Of a DNA stretch of 64,000 nt, positions 33,211 through 45,434 are shown piece after piece. Both the position numbers and the translations under genes were made by a program. Under the pieces are notes generated by a model that was given only the letters and a program-made list of their open reading frames with translations, ran no database searches and was not told the DNA's origin. Origin of the DNA: DASUAS01 sp963756895 (GTDB taxonomy: Bacteria > Actinomycetota > Acidimicrobiia > IMCC26256 > DASPTH01); the NCBI GenBank assembly GCA_963756895.1, contig CAVWPI010000005.1:131519-195518 (forward strand). The letters are read 5' to 3'. Numbering within the stretch: the stretch's first letter is position 1; every line of letters begins with the position of its first letter.

Positions 33211-34244
33211 ATGAGCGACGCGAGCACTGCTCGCGGGCCGTCCGCTGGGCGGCATGGTGCCCGACCCCGCGTTGCTCACCCCGTCGCGGGAGACGGAGCG
33301 GGTGCGGCTCGACGGGCGCCCGCAGCCCGAGTTCCGTGACCGGCTGCGGACCATCCCGTCGTGGCGCAACGCGCTGTCGGTGGCCTCGGTGTGGGCGCAG
33401 GCCGTCGTGATCGTCGGCCTCGCGGTGTGGTGGGGGAACCCGGTCGGGTACGTCGCTCGCGTTCCTGCTCATGGGTCGTACGCACGCGCAGCTCTTGTCG
33501 CTCATGCACGAGTCGGCGCACCGGCTGCTGTTCGCGAACCGGCGCGCCAACGACCTCGTCGGCCGGTGGTTGCTCGGCTATCCCACCTTCACGTCGACCG
33601 ACGCGTACCGCCGCGTGCACATGGCCCACCACCGTCAGGAGTTCGGGCCCGACGAACCCGACATCCCGCTCTACGCGGGCTACCCGATCGACCCGGCGAG
33701 CTTCCGGCGCAAGTTGGTGCGCGACGCGACCGGCCAGACCGGGTTCAAGCTCTTCCGCCAGCAGTTCGCCGGGTTCCGCTCCCCCGACGCCCGGGTGCGC
33801 CACACGCTCTGGAAGATCCTGCTGGTCCAGGCGGTGCTGTTGGGCGCCGCGATCGTGGGCGGGGTGTGGTGGGTGTACCCGGTGTTCTGGGTGCTGCCGT
33901 ACCTGACCGTCTGGCGGGTGATCAACCGGCTGCGCTCCATCGCCGAGCACGGCGGGATGGACGCGTCGAACGACCGTCGCGCCACCACCCACTCCGTCCG
34001 CCAGTCGTGGTGGTCACGCACGTTCCTCGTGCCGTTCAACATCGGCTGGCACCTCGCGCACCACGTCGACGCCGGCGTGTCGATGCGACACCTGCCCGAG
34101 TACCACCGGGCGCTGCACGACTCCGGGTACGTCACACCCGGGCTCGAGTTCCCGAGCTACCGCGCGCTCTGGCGTGCCCTGCGCGATCGACACCCGATCG
34201 GGGACTCGGCGGGGAACCCGGCATCGGGGACGTCGAGTACGTAA
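33211..34244 (+). CDS. Membrane fatty-acid desaturase (two frameshifts)
   Basis: About 343 residues after correction. Three His boxes: HESAH, HMAHH and HLAHHV coordinate the di-iron centre that inserts double bonds in lipids; membrane helices flank them. Breaks: about 33247 (extra G, joining MSDASTARGPSAGG to MVPDPALLTPS) and about 33453 (extra C before AFLLMGRTHAQ). TACCAT at 33198-33203 is 7 nt before the ATG at 33211; an ATG at 33202 overlaps it. Confidence 0.82.
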
Positions 34245-34253
34245 GCTCAGGGC

Positions 34254-34691
34254 GTGGAGCACTGGTTCCAGAACACCCGCGGCCTGGTGATCATCGTGCT
34301 CGCCGTCATCACCGGCGCGGTGCTGCTCGCGATCGAACCCGGCGACGGCTTCCCCACGGGCGCGAGCAGCGCGTCGAGCGGCGACGGCACCACCGTCACC
34401 ACGACGGTCACCACGCTGCCGCCGTCGACGACCACCACGGTGGCGCGGCCCGACCCTCGGAGGGCACGACCGACACCGGCCAGACCACCGTGCTGCAGTC
34501 AGCGCTCGGCGGCCTGGGCTACACGGTCACGGTCGACGGCAGCTTCGGGCCGGGGACCACGACGGCGGTCAAGCAGTTCCAGACGACCAAGAGCATCACG
34601 CCGGCCGACGGCGTCGTGAACGCGGCCACGTGGGACGCGCTCCTGGCGAACCCGCCGACCGGCCGCTCCCACCACGACCACCGCGCCGTAG
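34254..34691 (+). CDS. Membrane-anchored peptidoglycan-binding protein (two indels)
   Basis: About 145 residues. A signal/anchor helix (LVIIVLAVITGAVLLAI), a Thr/Ser linker, then a PG_binding_1 domain (VLQSALGGLGYTVTVDGSFG, TAVKQFQTTKSI, VVNAATWDALL). Breaks: a lost base near 34450 in CGGCCCGACCC, and an extra C near 34669; with both fixed it ends in a Thr tract and TAG at 34691. TAAGCT ends 6 nt before the GTG start. Probably cell-wall bound. Confidence 0.75.
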
Positions 34692-34727
34692 GAGCCGAGC
34701 CGCCTCGTCGCCTCTGGACGCGACGAC

Positions 34728-34749
34728 GGCGCCCGTGGGCACGGGCGCC
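34728..34749. terminator. Strong hairpin between convergent genes
   Basis: GGCGCCCGTG and CACGGGCGCC are perfect complements with a GG centre, flanked by CGACGA and TCGTCG. There is no U-tract, which is common in high-GC actinobacteria. It lies between the PG-binding gene and the convergent small protein, so it may end transcripts from both sides. Confidence 0.65.
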
Positions 34750-34797
34750 GCGCTTCGTCGTTGGTTCTCTCAGGGCGTCCCGAGCGACGCCGGTCGG

Positions 34798-35001
34798 TCA
34801 GTTGACCGAGGCGGCGCCGGCGAGCACGAGATCAGCGTGGACCCGGAAGCGGTTCGCCCTCGACACGCGAGGCGACCGGGGGGCGCACATCGCGAGGTAG
34901 TTGGCGAGGGGACGGGACATCGGGCCGGGAGCGACGAACTCGGTGTCGTGCTCCCAGCTGGTGGGCGGGTACTCGGTCGTGGGCTCGAAGTCGTCGCTCA
35001 C
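34798..35001 (-). CDS. Small hypothetical protein
   Basis: 67 residues from a GTG at 35001 with AGAGGAG 6 nt upstream. It reads VSDDFEPTTEYPPTSWEHDT then FVAPGPMSRPLANYLAMCA and ends in a basic/hydrophobic tail. No family recognised and no clear membrane helix. Confidence 0.6.
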   Translation of the reverse strand: MSDDFEPTTEYPPTSWEHDTEFVAPGPMSRPLANYLAMCAPRSPRVSRANRFRVHADLVLAGAASVN

Positions 35002-35232
35002 GATCGCTCCTCTCTGCAGGTTCCCACGCACCACGATACGGAGGCATGTAAACGCAGCGTGTCGAGCGGGCGACGGGCCGTCGACCAGTGGGCAACGAGT
35101 TCCTGGCGGAGCGGGCGCCGTTCCGGCGTCGAATTCGGCGTCGCCGTCACACCCAACCGTTACTGTCGGCGCGGATGGGCGAGCGTCGTGATCGGATGTG
35201 CGAGGACCGATGGAGTGCCAGGACCGGATGTG
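35002..35232. other. Intergenic region before xseA
   Basis: 231 bp between the divergent small gene and xseA. I see no gene with convincing coding character. GGATGTG occurs twice (near 35194 and 35226) just before the xseA start. No confident promoter could be named. Confidence 0.4.
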
Positions 35233-36674
35233 ATGGAGCAGGCGTCGTTCGGGTTCGCGGAAGAGGTGGCGGCGGAGACGACCTACACGGTGGTCGAGCT
35301 GAACTCGCTGGTGCGCGACGCCGTGCGGCGGGCCCATCCCGACGAGGTGTGGGTGCGGGGCGAGGTCCAGAACCTCCGCAAGCGCAACGGCCACACCTAC
35401 TTCAAGGTGGTCGAGAAGGCGGGCCGGGGCGACCGGGTCCAGGGCCGTCTCGACGTCGCCCTGTTCAGCGACGACGCCCCGAAGGTGCGCAGGGCGCTGG
35501 CCGAGGTGCCGGGCGCGGCGCTGGCCGACGACGTCGAGGTGCGCATCCGCGGCCGGGTCCGGGTGTACCCGCCCACGGGTCAGTACCAGCTGGTGATGAC
35601 CGGCATCGACCCGATGTTCACCGTCGGTGCGCTCGCCGCGAACCGTGAGCGACTGCTCCAGGCCCTCGCCGCCGAGCGCCTCCTCGGCGCCAACCGCGCG
35701 CGCGAGCTGCCCGCGGTGCCGCTGCGCATCGGTCTGATCACCAGCGATGGCAGCGCCGCCTACCACGACTTCGTCGACGAGCTGCTCCGGTCGCCCTACG
35801 CGTGGCGAGGTGGGCGTGGTCGACGTCGCGGTGCAGAGCGCGGGCGCCCCGCAGCGCATCAAGTGGGCGCTCGGACAGCTCTCGCAGCTCGACGTCGACG
35901 TGGTCGTGCTCGCGCGTGGCGGTGGCTCGCGCGCCGACCTCGCGCCGTTCGACACCGAGCTCGTGGCGCGGGCGATCGCGGCGATGCCGGTGCCGGTGTT
36001 CACCGGCGTCGGCCACGAGGTCGACCGCAGCGTCGCCGACGAGGTCGCGCACACCGCCTGCAAGACGCCCACCGCCTGCGCGCAGCTGCTCGTCCGCCAG
36101 GTCGACGAGTTCGTCGCCGGGCTCGACCACGCGTCCCAGCGGGTGGCGGCGCGGGCGCGCCAGCGGATGGCCGTCGCCGGTCGTGAGCTCGACGACGCCG
36201 CCCGCCGGGCCCGGCGGAGCGCGACCGGCGCGGTCGCGCGCGAGCACAGCCGGCTCGACCGCGCGCACGGTCGTCTCGACGAGCTGGCCCGTCGGCGCAC
36301 CACCGAGCTCGGGGCGCGGCTCGACACCTGCGCGCGCGCCGGGTCGGTGAGCTCGGCCGCCGCAGCCACGCGCGACCGGCGCATCGCGCTGCTCGCCCGC
36401 GAGCGCGAGCGTCGCCACCCACGCCCAGCACCACCTCGAGCGGGCGGCGATGCGGCTGGCCAGGAGCGAGGCGGTCGTGCGCGCGCTCGACCCGCGCCGC
36501 GTGCTCGAGCGCGGCTACTCCATCACCCGCGACACCGACGGCCGCGTGGTGCGCACCAGCGACGCGGTGGCCGCGGGCGCGCTCGTCGAGACCGAGCTCG
36601 CGGGTGGCCGCATCACCAGTCGCGTCGAGAGCGTCACCCCGACGGAGGACGACATGCAGGAGAGCACCGAGTGA
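35233..36674 (+). CDS. xseA: Exodeoxyribonuclease VII large subunit (two frameshifts)
   Basis: About 479 residues after correction. The N-terminal OB domain (YTVVELNSLVRDAVRRA; VWVRGEVQNLRKRNGHTYF) is followed by the catalytic domain with ARGGGSRADL and the diagnostic GHEVDRSVADEVAHTACKTP, a long coiled coil and the C-terminal segment VLERGYSITRD. With XseB it degrades single-stranded DNA to oligonucleotides. Extra C at about 35806 and about 36418. Start ATG at 35233 (GTG one codon earlier). The stop overlaps xseB. Confidence 0.9.
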
Positions 36675-36944
36675 CTGACGAGATCGGCTACGCCGACGCC
36701 ATGCGCGAGCTCGACGACATCCTCGAGGAGCTCGAACGCGACGATCTCGACGTCGACGTCCTCGCCGTGCGCGTGCAGCGGGCCAGCGAGCTGATCCAGC
36801 TCTGCCGGGGCCGCATCGCCCGCGCCCAGGCCGACGTCGACCGGGTCGTCACCGACCTCGAGTCCCTCGAGCGCACCGACGCGACCGTTCTGGCCCGGAC
36901 CGTCCTGGCCCCACTGACCGTTCGGGCGTGGCGCGTCGTGCGGG

Positions 36945-36964
<20 letters not shown>
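36671..36964 (+). CDS. xseB: Exodeoxyribonuclease VII small subunit
   Basis: 97 residues from a GTG at 36671 that overlaps the xseA stop (GTGA). IGYADAMRELDDILEELERDDLDVDVLAVRVQRASELIQLC is the XseB helical hairpin. It is longer than the usual ~80 residues, with a basic C-terminal tail. The last 20 bp overlap the convergent sdhB. Confidence 0.9.
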
Positions 36965-37709
<745 letters not shown>

Positions 37710-37737
37710 GGTGTGTGCAGGCCCTTCCGAACTCGTG

Positions 37738-39657
<1,920 letters not shown>

Positions 39658-39661
<4 letters not shown>

Positions 39662-40453
39662 CGTGTGACCACCCCGGTCGTGATGAGCAACGGCATGCTG
39701 ATGTTGCCGACGGTGATGAGCACGGCGAAGCCGATCGCGAAGTAGCGACGCCAGATGTTCCAGCGCGGGTTGTTGAGTCCCGAGGCTCTGGAACATGCTC
39801 CACGCGCCGTGGAAGATGTGGAAGCCGAGCGCCAGCATGCAGACGATGTAGATGATCGCCACCGGCACGCGCTCGAAGCTGTTGAAGAGGTTGTCGTAGG
39901 GATCGCCACGCACGAAGTCGGGGTTGGCCGGACCCCACGTGAGGTCGGCGAGGTGGAAGATGATGAAGAGCCCGACGATGATCCCGGTCCAGCGCATCGT
40001 GCGTGACGCGAAGTTGGCCGCCACGTAGTCGCGCTTCGACTGGTACTTCGTGGGCCGGGCCTTCTGGTTCATCCGCGTGAGCTGGTAGGCGGCGACGATG
40101 TGGCCGACGAACGCGCCGATCAGCCCGACGCGCAGCACCCAGAGCAGGAACGAGCGGGGGAACGCCGGCTCACCGAAGTCGCGGAGCCACTCGCCGTACA
40201 CGTTGAGGTGCTCCTTGCCCAGGAACACCTTCCAGTTGCCGATCATGTGCGCGAGGACGAAGCCCAGCAGCATGATGCCGGTGAGCGCCATCACCCACTT
40301 CTTGCCGACCGCCGAGCGCCAGAACCGCACCAGGAAGTGACCCTGGGGACGCGGCGCCGGGACCGGCGGGCCCGTGTACCGCGCCAGCACGTCGGCGTCG
40401 TCGGCGCCGGCGTTCTGATCAGCGGTCGAGACTTCTTCCTCCACCTTCGCCAT
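39658..40453 (-). CDS. sdhC: Succinate dehydrogenase cytochrome b558 subunit (one frameshift)
   Basis: About 264 residues. Five membrane helices with haem-ligand candidate His residues in AHMIGNWKVF, GHIVAAYQL, IIFHLADLTW and GFHIFHGAW, as in the single-anchor cytochrome b558 of type B/E complexes. One extra G near 39779 breaks the last helix (GLNNPRWNIWRRYFAIGF). Start MAKVEEEVST at 40453. Anchors the complex and reduces menaquinone. Confidence 0.88.
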
Positions 40454-40476
40454 ATACCGAAACGTACCTGTCACCG

Positions 40477-40508
40477 CTTGTGAACAAGGGATTGTGAGAT
40501 TTTTCTCA
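40477..40508. promoter_or_regulatory. Dyads upstream of sdhCAB
   Basis: CTTGTGAACAAG (40477-40488) and TGAGA-TTTT-TCTCA (40495-40508) are two perfect short palindromes in the only AT-rich patch around. They lie 24-55 bp before the sdhC start and beside the stop of the convergent-reading SMP-30 gene upstream. The first resembles half of a Rex-type TTGTGAA site but the full Rex consensus is absent. Either operator or terminator function is possible. Confidence 0.45.
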
Positions 40509-41427
40509 AATGCCCGGCCGGCCGGGAAGAGCGGGGCCAGGAGGAGCGGCATGCAGCGCGAGGCCCGGCGTCGGCATGCCGGTCCAGCAGTACACGTGAC
40601 CCGGCGTCCCGGCGTCGACGGCGAAGAGCGTGCGCAGGTCGTCGCCGCCGAAGCACAGGTTGGTGCTCACCGGATGGTCGCCCGGTGACTGCAGTACCTC
40701 CACCACGGTGCCGTCGGGTTCGTAGACGGTGACGACGTGGCCGCCGCCCGCCATGTAGATGCGGCCGTCGACGTCGAGCGCACCGCCGTCACCCATGCAC
40801 CCGGGCGCGAACACGTCGCGCGAGCCGTCGGGATGCAGCCGGACGAACCCGTGGTGCTCGCCCCGGTGCCCGTTCTCGACCACCAGCAGCGTCTCGCCGT
40901 CGACGTCGAGGATGATGCCGTTCGGGGCCCAGAAGTCGTCGGCGACGAGCCGGAGCGTGCCGTCGGGAGCCCAGGGCCCAGACGCGTCCGTGCGGCGGAT
41001 CGCCGGTCGGCCAAAGCGGGTCGGTGAAGTACACAGTGCCGTCCGGGGCGACGCACAGGTCGTTGGGCTGCTGGAGCGCGTCGGGCGTGAGGTAGCTGAC
41101 GGCTCCGTCGGGCGCGACGCGCTGGAGGCCCGACCGCACGTACCGCGGCGGCGGGAGCGTCCCGAAGATCTCGAACATCGAGAAGTCGATGCCGCCGTTC
41201 TGGGTGACGACGAAGCCGCCGTCCGCCGCGAGCGCAGCACCATTGGCGCCCCCGCCGGTGTCGGCGATCGTCACCCGCCGACCGGACTCCGGCCAGACCC
41301 GCTCGAGCGTCCCACCCAGGACGCTGGTGCACACGACCGTGCCCTCGGTGTCTCCGGTGCCCGGTGGACACCACACCGGGCCTTCGCCGAACTCCGGTCC
41401 GGTGCAGACGACGTGCGGTCCGTCCAT
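40506..41427 (-). CDS. SMP-30/gluconolactonase-family protein (one frameshift)
   Basis: About 306 residues. Beta-propeller repeats: EFGEGPVWCPPGTGDTEG, ANGAALAADGGFVVTQNGG, QQPNDLCVAPDGTVYFTDPL, WAPNGIILDVDGETLLVVEN, GGGALDVDGRIYMAGGG-like blades. The Glu in GEGPVW and the Asn/Asp in PNDLCV bind the metal. Sugar-lactone hydrolase is the usual role. One extra C near 40975. ATG at 41427 has GGGGAGG 9 nt upstream. Confidence 0.8.
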
Positions 41428-41535
41428 GCCCGCATCCTCCCCCAACCGCCCTCACCGGCGCTCGGGACCTCGCGATACGGTGGCCGGAGGACCATCTCTC
41501 GTCCTCCCCCCGCCGCGAACCACAGGAGCATGCGC

Positions 41536-42937
41536 ATGACCCGTCCGGGAACGCTCGGCGAGCTCAAGGCCGACGGATGGGAGTCGCGCCCGGTCAAGGA
41601 GGAGGTGCGCGCCAACGCGCTCGGCGCGCATCGCCGAGGGACGTCCGCTCGTCGAAGGCGTCATCGGCTACGAGGACACCGTCCTGCCCCAGCTCGAGAA
41701 CGCGCTCATCGCCGGCCACGACGTGATCTTCCTCGGCGAGCGTGGTCAGGCCAAGACCCGCATGATCCGCTCCCTCACTGCGCTGCTCGACGAGTGGATG
41801 CCGATCGTCGCCGGCAGCGAGATCAACGACGACCCGTATCACCCGATCTCGCAGCACGCGCGGGTGCTGCTCGCCGAGCGCGGCGACGAGACCCCGATCG
41901 AGTGGGTGCACCGCGACCGTCGCTTCGGCGAGAAGCTCGCCACCCCGGACACGTCGATCGCCGACCTCATCGGCGAGGTCGACCCGATCAAGGTGGCCGA
42001 GGGTCGCTACCTGTCCGACGAGCTCACCATCCACTACGGCCTCGTGCCGCGCACCAACCGCTCCATCTTCTCGATCAACGAGCTCCCCGACCTTGCCGAA
42101 CGCATCCAGGTCGGTCTGCTCAACGTGCTCGAGGAGCGCGACGTCCAGATCCGCGGCTACAAGGTGCGCCTGCCGATCGACCTCATGCTGGTGGCGTCGG
42201 CCAACCCCGAGGACTACACGAACCGCGGCCGCATCATCACGCCGCTGAAGGACCGCTTCGGCGCGCAGATCCGCACGCACTACCCGCTCGACGCCGAGCT
42301 CGAGGCCACGGTCGTGGAGCAGGAGGCGCGCCCCCTCACCGCCGTCGGCCTCAACGTGCACGTGCCCTCGTTCATGACCGAGATCGTCGCCGAGATGAGC
42401 CAGCAGGCCCGCCGGTCGCCGCACATCAACCAGCGCTCCGGCGTGTCGGTGCGGCTCTCGATCGCCAACTACGAGACGCTCGTCGCCAACGCCACCCGGC
42501 GCGCGCTGCGCCACGGTGAGACCGAGGTGGTGCCGCGCGTCAGCGATCTCGACGCGCTCGTCGCCAGCACCGCGGGCAAGGTCGAGTTCGAGACCGTCGA
42601 CGACGGTCGCGAGGAGCAGGTGCTCGACCGGATCGTGAAGGCGTCGATCCTCGAGACGTTCCGCGCCCGCACACGTCCGGAGAAGCTCACGGATGTCGTC
42701 ACCGCGTTCGAGGGTGGGCTCGTCGTGCACACCGGCGAGGACATCGCGTCGTCGGAGTACGCCAAGCTGCTGAGTGACGTCCCCGCGTTGCGCTCGACCC
42801 TCGTCGACCTCGACGTGGGCGAGACGCCGGCCGGCGTGGCGTCGGCCACCGAGTTCGTGCTCGAGGGTCTCCACCTGTCGAAGCGGCTCAACAAGGATGC
42901 CCTCGGCGGTCGCGCGGCCTACCGCGGGCGGGGTTGA
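41536..42937 (+). CDS. AAA+ ATPase of the Mg-chelatase/MoxR group (one frameshift)
   Basis: About 466 residues. GYEDTVLPQLENALIAGHDVIFLGERGQAKT is the Walker A region (GERGQAKT), SIFSINELPDLAERIQVGLLNVLEE the sensor/Walker B region with the chelatase-like insertion, and SANPEDYTNRGRIITPLKDRFG the sensor-1/arginine-finger part. It resembles magnesium-chelatase ChlI subunits and, by size and partner, the mycobacterial Rv0958 type. Works with the VWA gene downstream. Extra G at about 41623. AGGAG is 7 nt before the ATG at 41536. Confidence 0.85.
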
Positions 42938-42956
42938 CCGACTGACCGGCCGACGG

Positions 42957-43337
42957 TCAGATCCCGCTCGAGCCGTCCTTGTTCTGCTTGTAGAGCTCGC
43001 AACCGTCGGTGGCGCGGCGGTTGACGTTCTCGACCGCCCGCTGGATCTTCGGGTTGTCGACGACGGAGTCGTCGCCATCGGTCGCGCGGTTCATGGCGTC
43101 GAGGTACGTCTCCGCGTCGGCGGCGATGTCCTTCGGCGCGTGTTCGGCCAGCCTCCGCACCAGCTCCGTCTGCTTGCGGGGCTTGCCGATGAGCTTGGGC
43201 AGGTTGGTGTCGTAGTCGTACGCGGCCTGGCAGAACGCCTTGCTCGGCGTCGGCAGCGAGCTCTCGGAGTCGCGTGAGCAGGCGGTGAGCGCGGCGGCCA
43301 GGAGCCCGAGGGCGACCACCGCTCGCAGGACGCGCAT
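42957..43337 (-). CDS. Small secreted lipoprotein
   Basis: 126 residues. RAVVALGLLAAALTAC is a lipoprotein signal with lipobox LTAC. The mature part is mostly helical with two Cys (SKAFCQAAYDYDTNL, TDGCELYKQNKD) that may form a disulfide. No family recognised. It lies inside the ATPase/VWA pair on the opposite strand, GGGAGG precedes the ATG. Confidence 0.7.
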   Translation of the reverse strand: MRVLRAVVALGLLAAALTACSRDSESSLPTPSKAFCQAAYDYDTNLPKLIGKPRKQTELVRRLAEHAPKDIAADAETYLDAMNRATDGDDSVVDNPKIQRAVENVNRRATDGCELYKQNKDGSSGI

Positions 43338-43390
43338 CCCCGCATTGTGGTCCCTCCCTGCCGGGGATCGCGAACCGGTACGGTGGCTCC

Positions 43391-45409
43391 ATGCCGTTCC
43401 GTCGCCGCGATCGTCCCGGATTCCGGTACTCCCGCTGGGACGGCACGCAGACCGGCTTCGACCTCGACGCCGAGTCGCTGCTCGACGAGATGGCCGACGA
43501 CCTGCTCTACCACGGCGACCTCAACGCGGCCCTGCGCCGGATGATGCAGCAGGGGTTCCAGGACCGCAACGGTGAGCAGCTCATGGGTCTGCGCGAGATG
43601 CTCGAGAAGCTGCGCGAACGGCGTCGGCAGGAGCTCGAGAACCGTGACCTGGGCGGCGTGTACGACGACATCGCCGAACAGCTCGACGAGGTCGTCGGCA
43701 TGGAGCGCGAAGGGATCGACCGGCGAGTCGACGACGCCACACGCTCGGGAGACCAACGTCGCCAGGAGCTGATCGAGGACGTCGCCGAGGAACGGCGCCG
43801 ACAGCTCGAGGAGATGCCGCCCGATCTCGCCGGCCGCGTGCAGGCGATGCAGCAGTACGAGTTCATGGACGACGCCACGCGCGAGCGGTTCGAGGAGCTC
43901 ATGGACCAGCTGCGCGAACAGCTGATGCAGAGCCACTTCAACCAGCTGTCCGAGGGCATGCAGAACATGACCCCCGAGCGCATGGCGCAGATGAAGGACA
44001 TGCTCAACGAGCTCAATCAGATGCTCGAGCAGCGCGAGCGTGGCGAGGAGCCCGACTTCGACGGCTTCATGGAGCGCCACGGCCAGTTCTTCCCGGGGAA
44101 CCCGCAGAGCCTCGACGAGCTGCTCGAGCAGATGGCGCAGTCGATGGCGCAGATGCAGCAGCTCATGAATTCGATGACGCCCGAGCAGCGCGCACAGCTG
44201 CAGGCGCTCTCGGAGTCGCTGCTCGAGGACATGGACCTGCGGTGGCAGGTCGACCAGCTGTCCCGCAACCTGCAGCAGGCGTTCCCCAACCTCCCGTGGC
44301 AGCGTTCGCAGAACTTCAGCGGCAACGATCCGCTGCAGTTCGGCGAGATGCCGGGGCTGCTCGACACCTTGGGCGACCTCGACGCCCTCGAGAACCTCAT
44401 GAAGTCGGCCACGCAACCGGGCGAGCTGGCCGAGGTCGACCTCGACCGCGCCCGCGAGCTCCTCGGCGACGACGCCGCGAAGTCGCTCGACCGTCTGCGC
44501 GAGCTGCAGCGGATGCTGGAGGAGGCAGGGCTCATCGAACAGCGCGAAGGCCGCCTCGAGCTCACGCCGCGCGCCATCCGCGCCATCGGCAACAAGGCGC
44601 TCTCCGACCTCTACCGAAAGCTGGTGAAAGATCGCGCCGGCCGTCACGAGCTGGAGCGCACCGGCTTCGGCAACGAGCACGCGCACGATCACAAGCCCTA
44701 CGAGTTCGGCGACCCATTCCATCTCAACGTGCAGGAGACGGTGAAGAACGCCATCTGGCGCGCTGGGGCCGGCACTCCGGTGCAGCTGAAGCCGGAGGAC
44801 TTCGAGGTGGAGCGCACCGAGATGCTCACACGCTCGGCCACCGTGCTGCTCCTCGACGTGTCGCTCTCGATGCCGATGCGCGACAACTTCCTGCCGGCCA
44901 AGAAGGTGGCGATGGCGCTGCACGCGCTCATCACCAGCCAGTTCCCACGCGACTACTTCGGTCTGGTGTCGTTCGGTCGAGTCGCGCGGGAGGTCAAGCC
45001 CGAGCTGCTCCCCGAGATGAGCTGGGACTTCGAGTGGGGCACCAACATGCAGCACGCGCTGCTGCTGGCGCGCAAGCAGCTGTCGCGCCAGACCGGCACC
45101 AAGCAGATCATCATGGTCACCGACGGCGAGCCCACCGCCCACATCGAGGGTGGCGAGGCGTACTTCCAGTATCCGCCGTCGCCCATCACGATCGAGGAGA
45201 CGCTCAAGGAGGTCATGCGCTGCACGCGTGACCGGATCCGCATCAACACGTTCATGCTCGACGAGAGCTACTACCTCAAATCGTTCGTCGAGCAGATGAT
45301 GCGGGTCAACGGGGGCCGGGCCTTCTTCACCAACGCCGACACCCTGGGCGACTACGTGCTCGTCGACTTCCTCGACCACCGCCGCCAGCAGCAACGCCGC
45401 GCCGGATAG
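43391..45409 (+). CDS. VWA-domain protein partner of the AAA ATPase
   Basis: 672 residues, intact. A long Gln/Met/Glu-rich helical N-terminal half (QEQLMQSHFNQLSEGMQNM-like stretches) is followed by a VWA domain with the MIDAS motif DVSLSMPM and VTDGEP. The D-x-S-x-S motif binds Mg2+ and mediates protein contacts, as in ChlD/BchD and CoxE-type partners of MoxR ATPases. The size equals that of the mycobacterial Rv0959 type. TACGGT ends 6 nt before the ATG (leaderless). Its target protein is unknown. Confidence 0.85.
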   Translation: MPFRRRDRPGFRYSRWDGTQTGFDLDAESLLDEMADDLLYHGDLNAALRRMMQQGFQDRNGEQLMGLREMLEKLRERRRQELENRDLGGVYDDIAEQLDEVVGMEREGIDRRVDDATRSGDQRRQELIEDVAEERRRQLEEMPPDLAGRVQAMQQYEFMDDATRERFEELMDQLREQLMQSHFNQLSEGMQNMTPERMAQMKDMLNELNQMLEQRERGEEPDFDGFMERHGQFFPGNPQSLDELLEQMAQSMAQMQQLMNSMTPEQRAQLQALSESLLEDMDLRWQVDQLSRNLQQAFPNLPWQRSQNFSGNDPLQFGEMPGLLDTLGDLDALENLMKSATQPGELAEVDLDRARELLGDDAAKSLDRLRELQRMLEEAGLIEQREGRLELTPRAIRAIGNKALSDLYRKLVKDRAGRHELERTGFGNEHAHDHKPYEFGDPFHLNVQETVKNAIWRAGAGTPVQLKPEDFEVERTEMLTRSATVLLLDVSLSMPMRDNFLPAKKVAMALHALITSQFPRDYFGLVSFGRVAREVKPELLPEMSWDFEWGTNMQHALLLARKQLSRQTGTKQIIMVTDGEPTAHIEGGEAYFQYPPSPITIEETLKEVMRCTRDRIRINTFMLDESYYLKSFVEQMMRVNGGRAFFTNADTLGDYVLVDFLDHRRQQQRRAG

Positions 45410-45434
45410 GGCAACGTTGCGTCACTCCACGCTG

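Noticed and set aside
40477..40488. Rex operator before sdhCAB
   Set aside because: Only TTGTGAA-like half present; the TTGTGAANNNNTTCACAA pattern is not complete.
43091..45394. 767-codon minus-strand frame opposite the VWA gene
   Set aside because: The repeated Leu/His/Glu pattern mirrors the Gln/Met-rich helices of the real VWA gene; no recognisable domain and no RBS.
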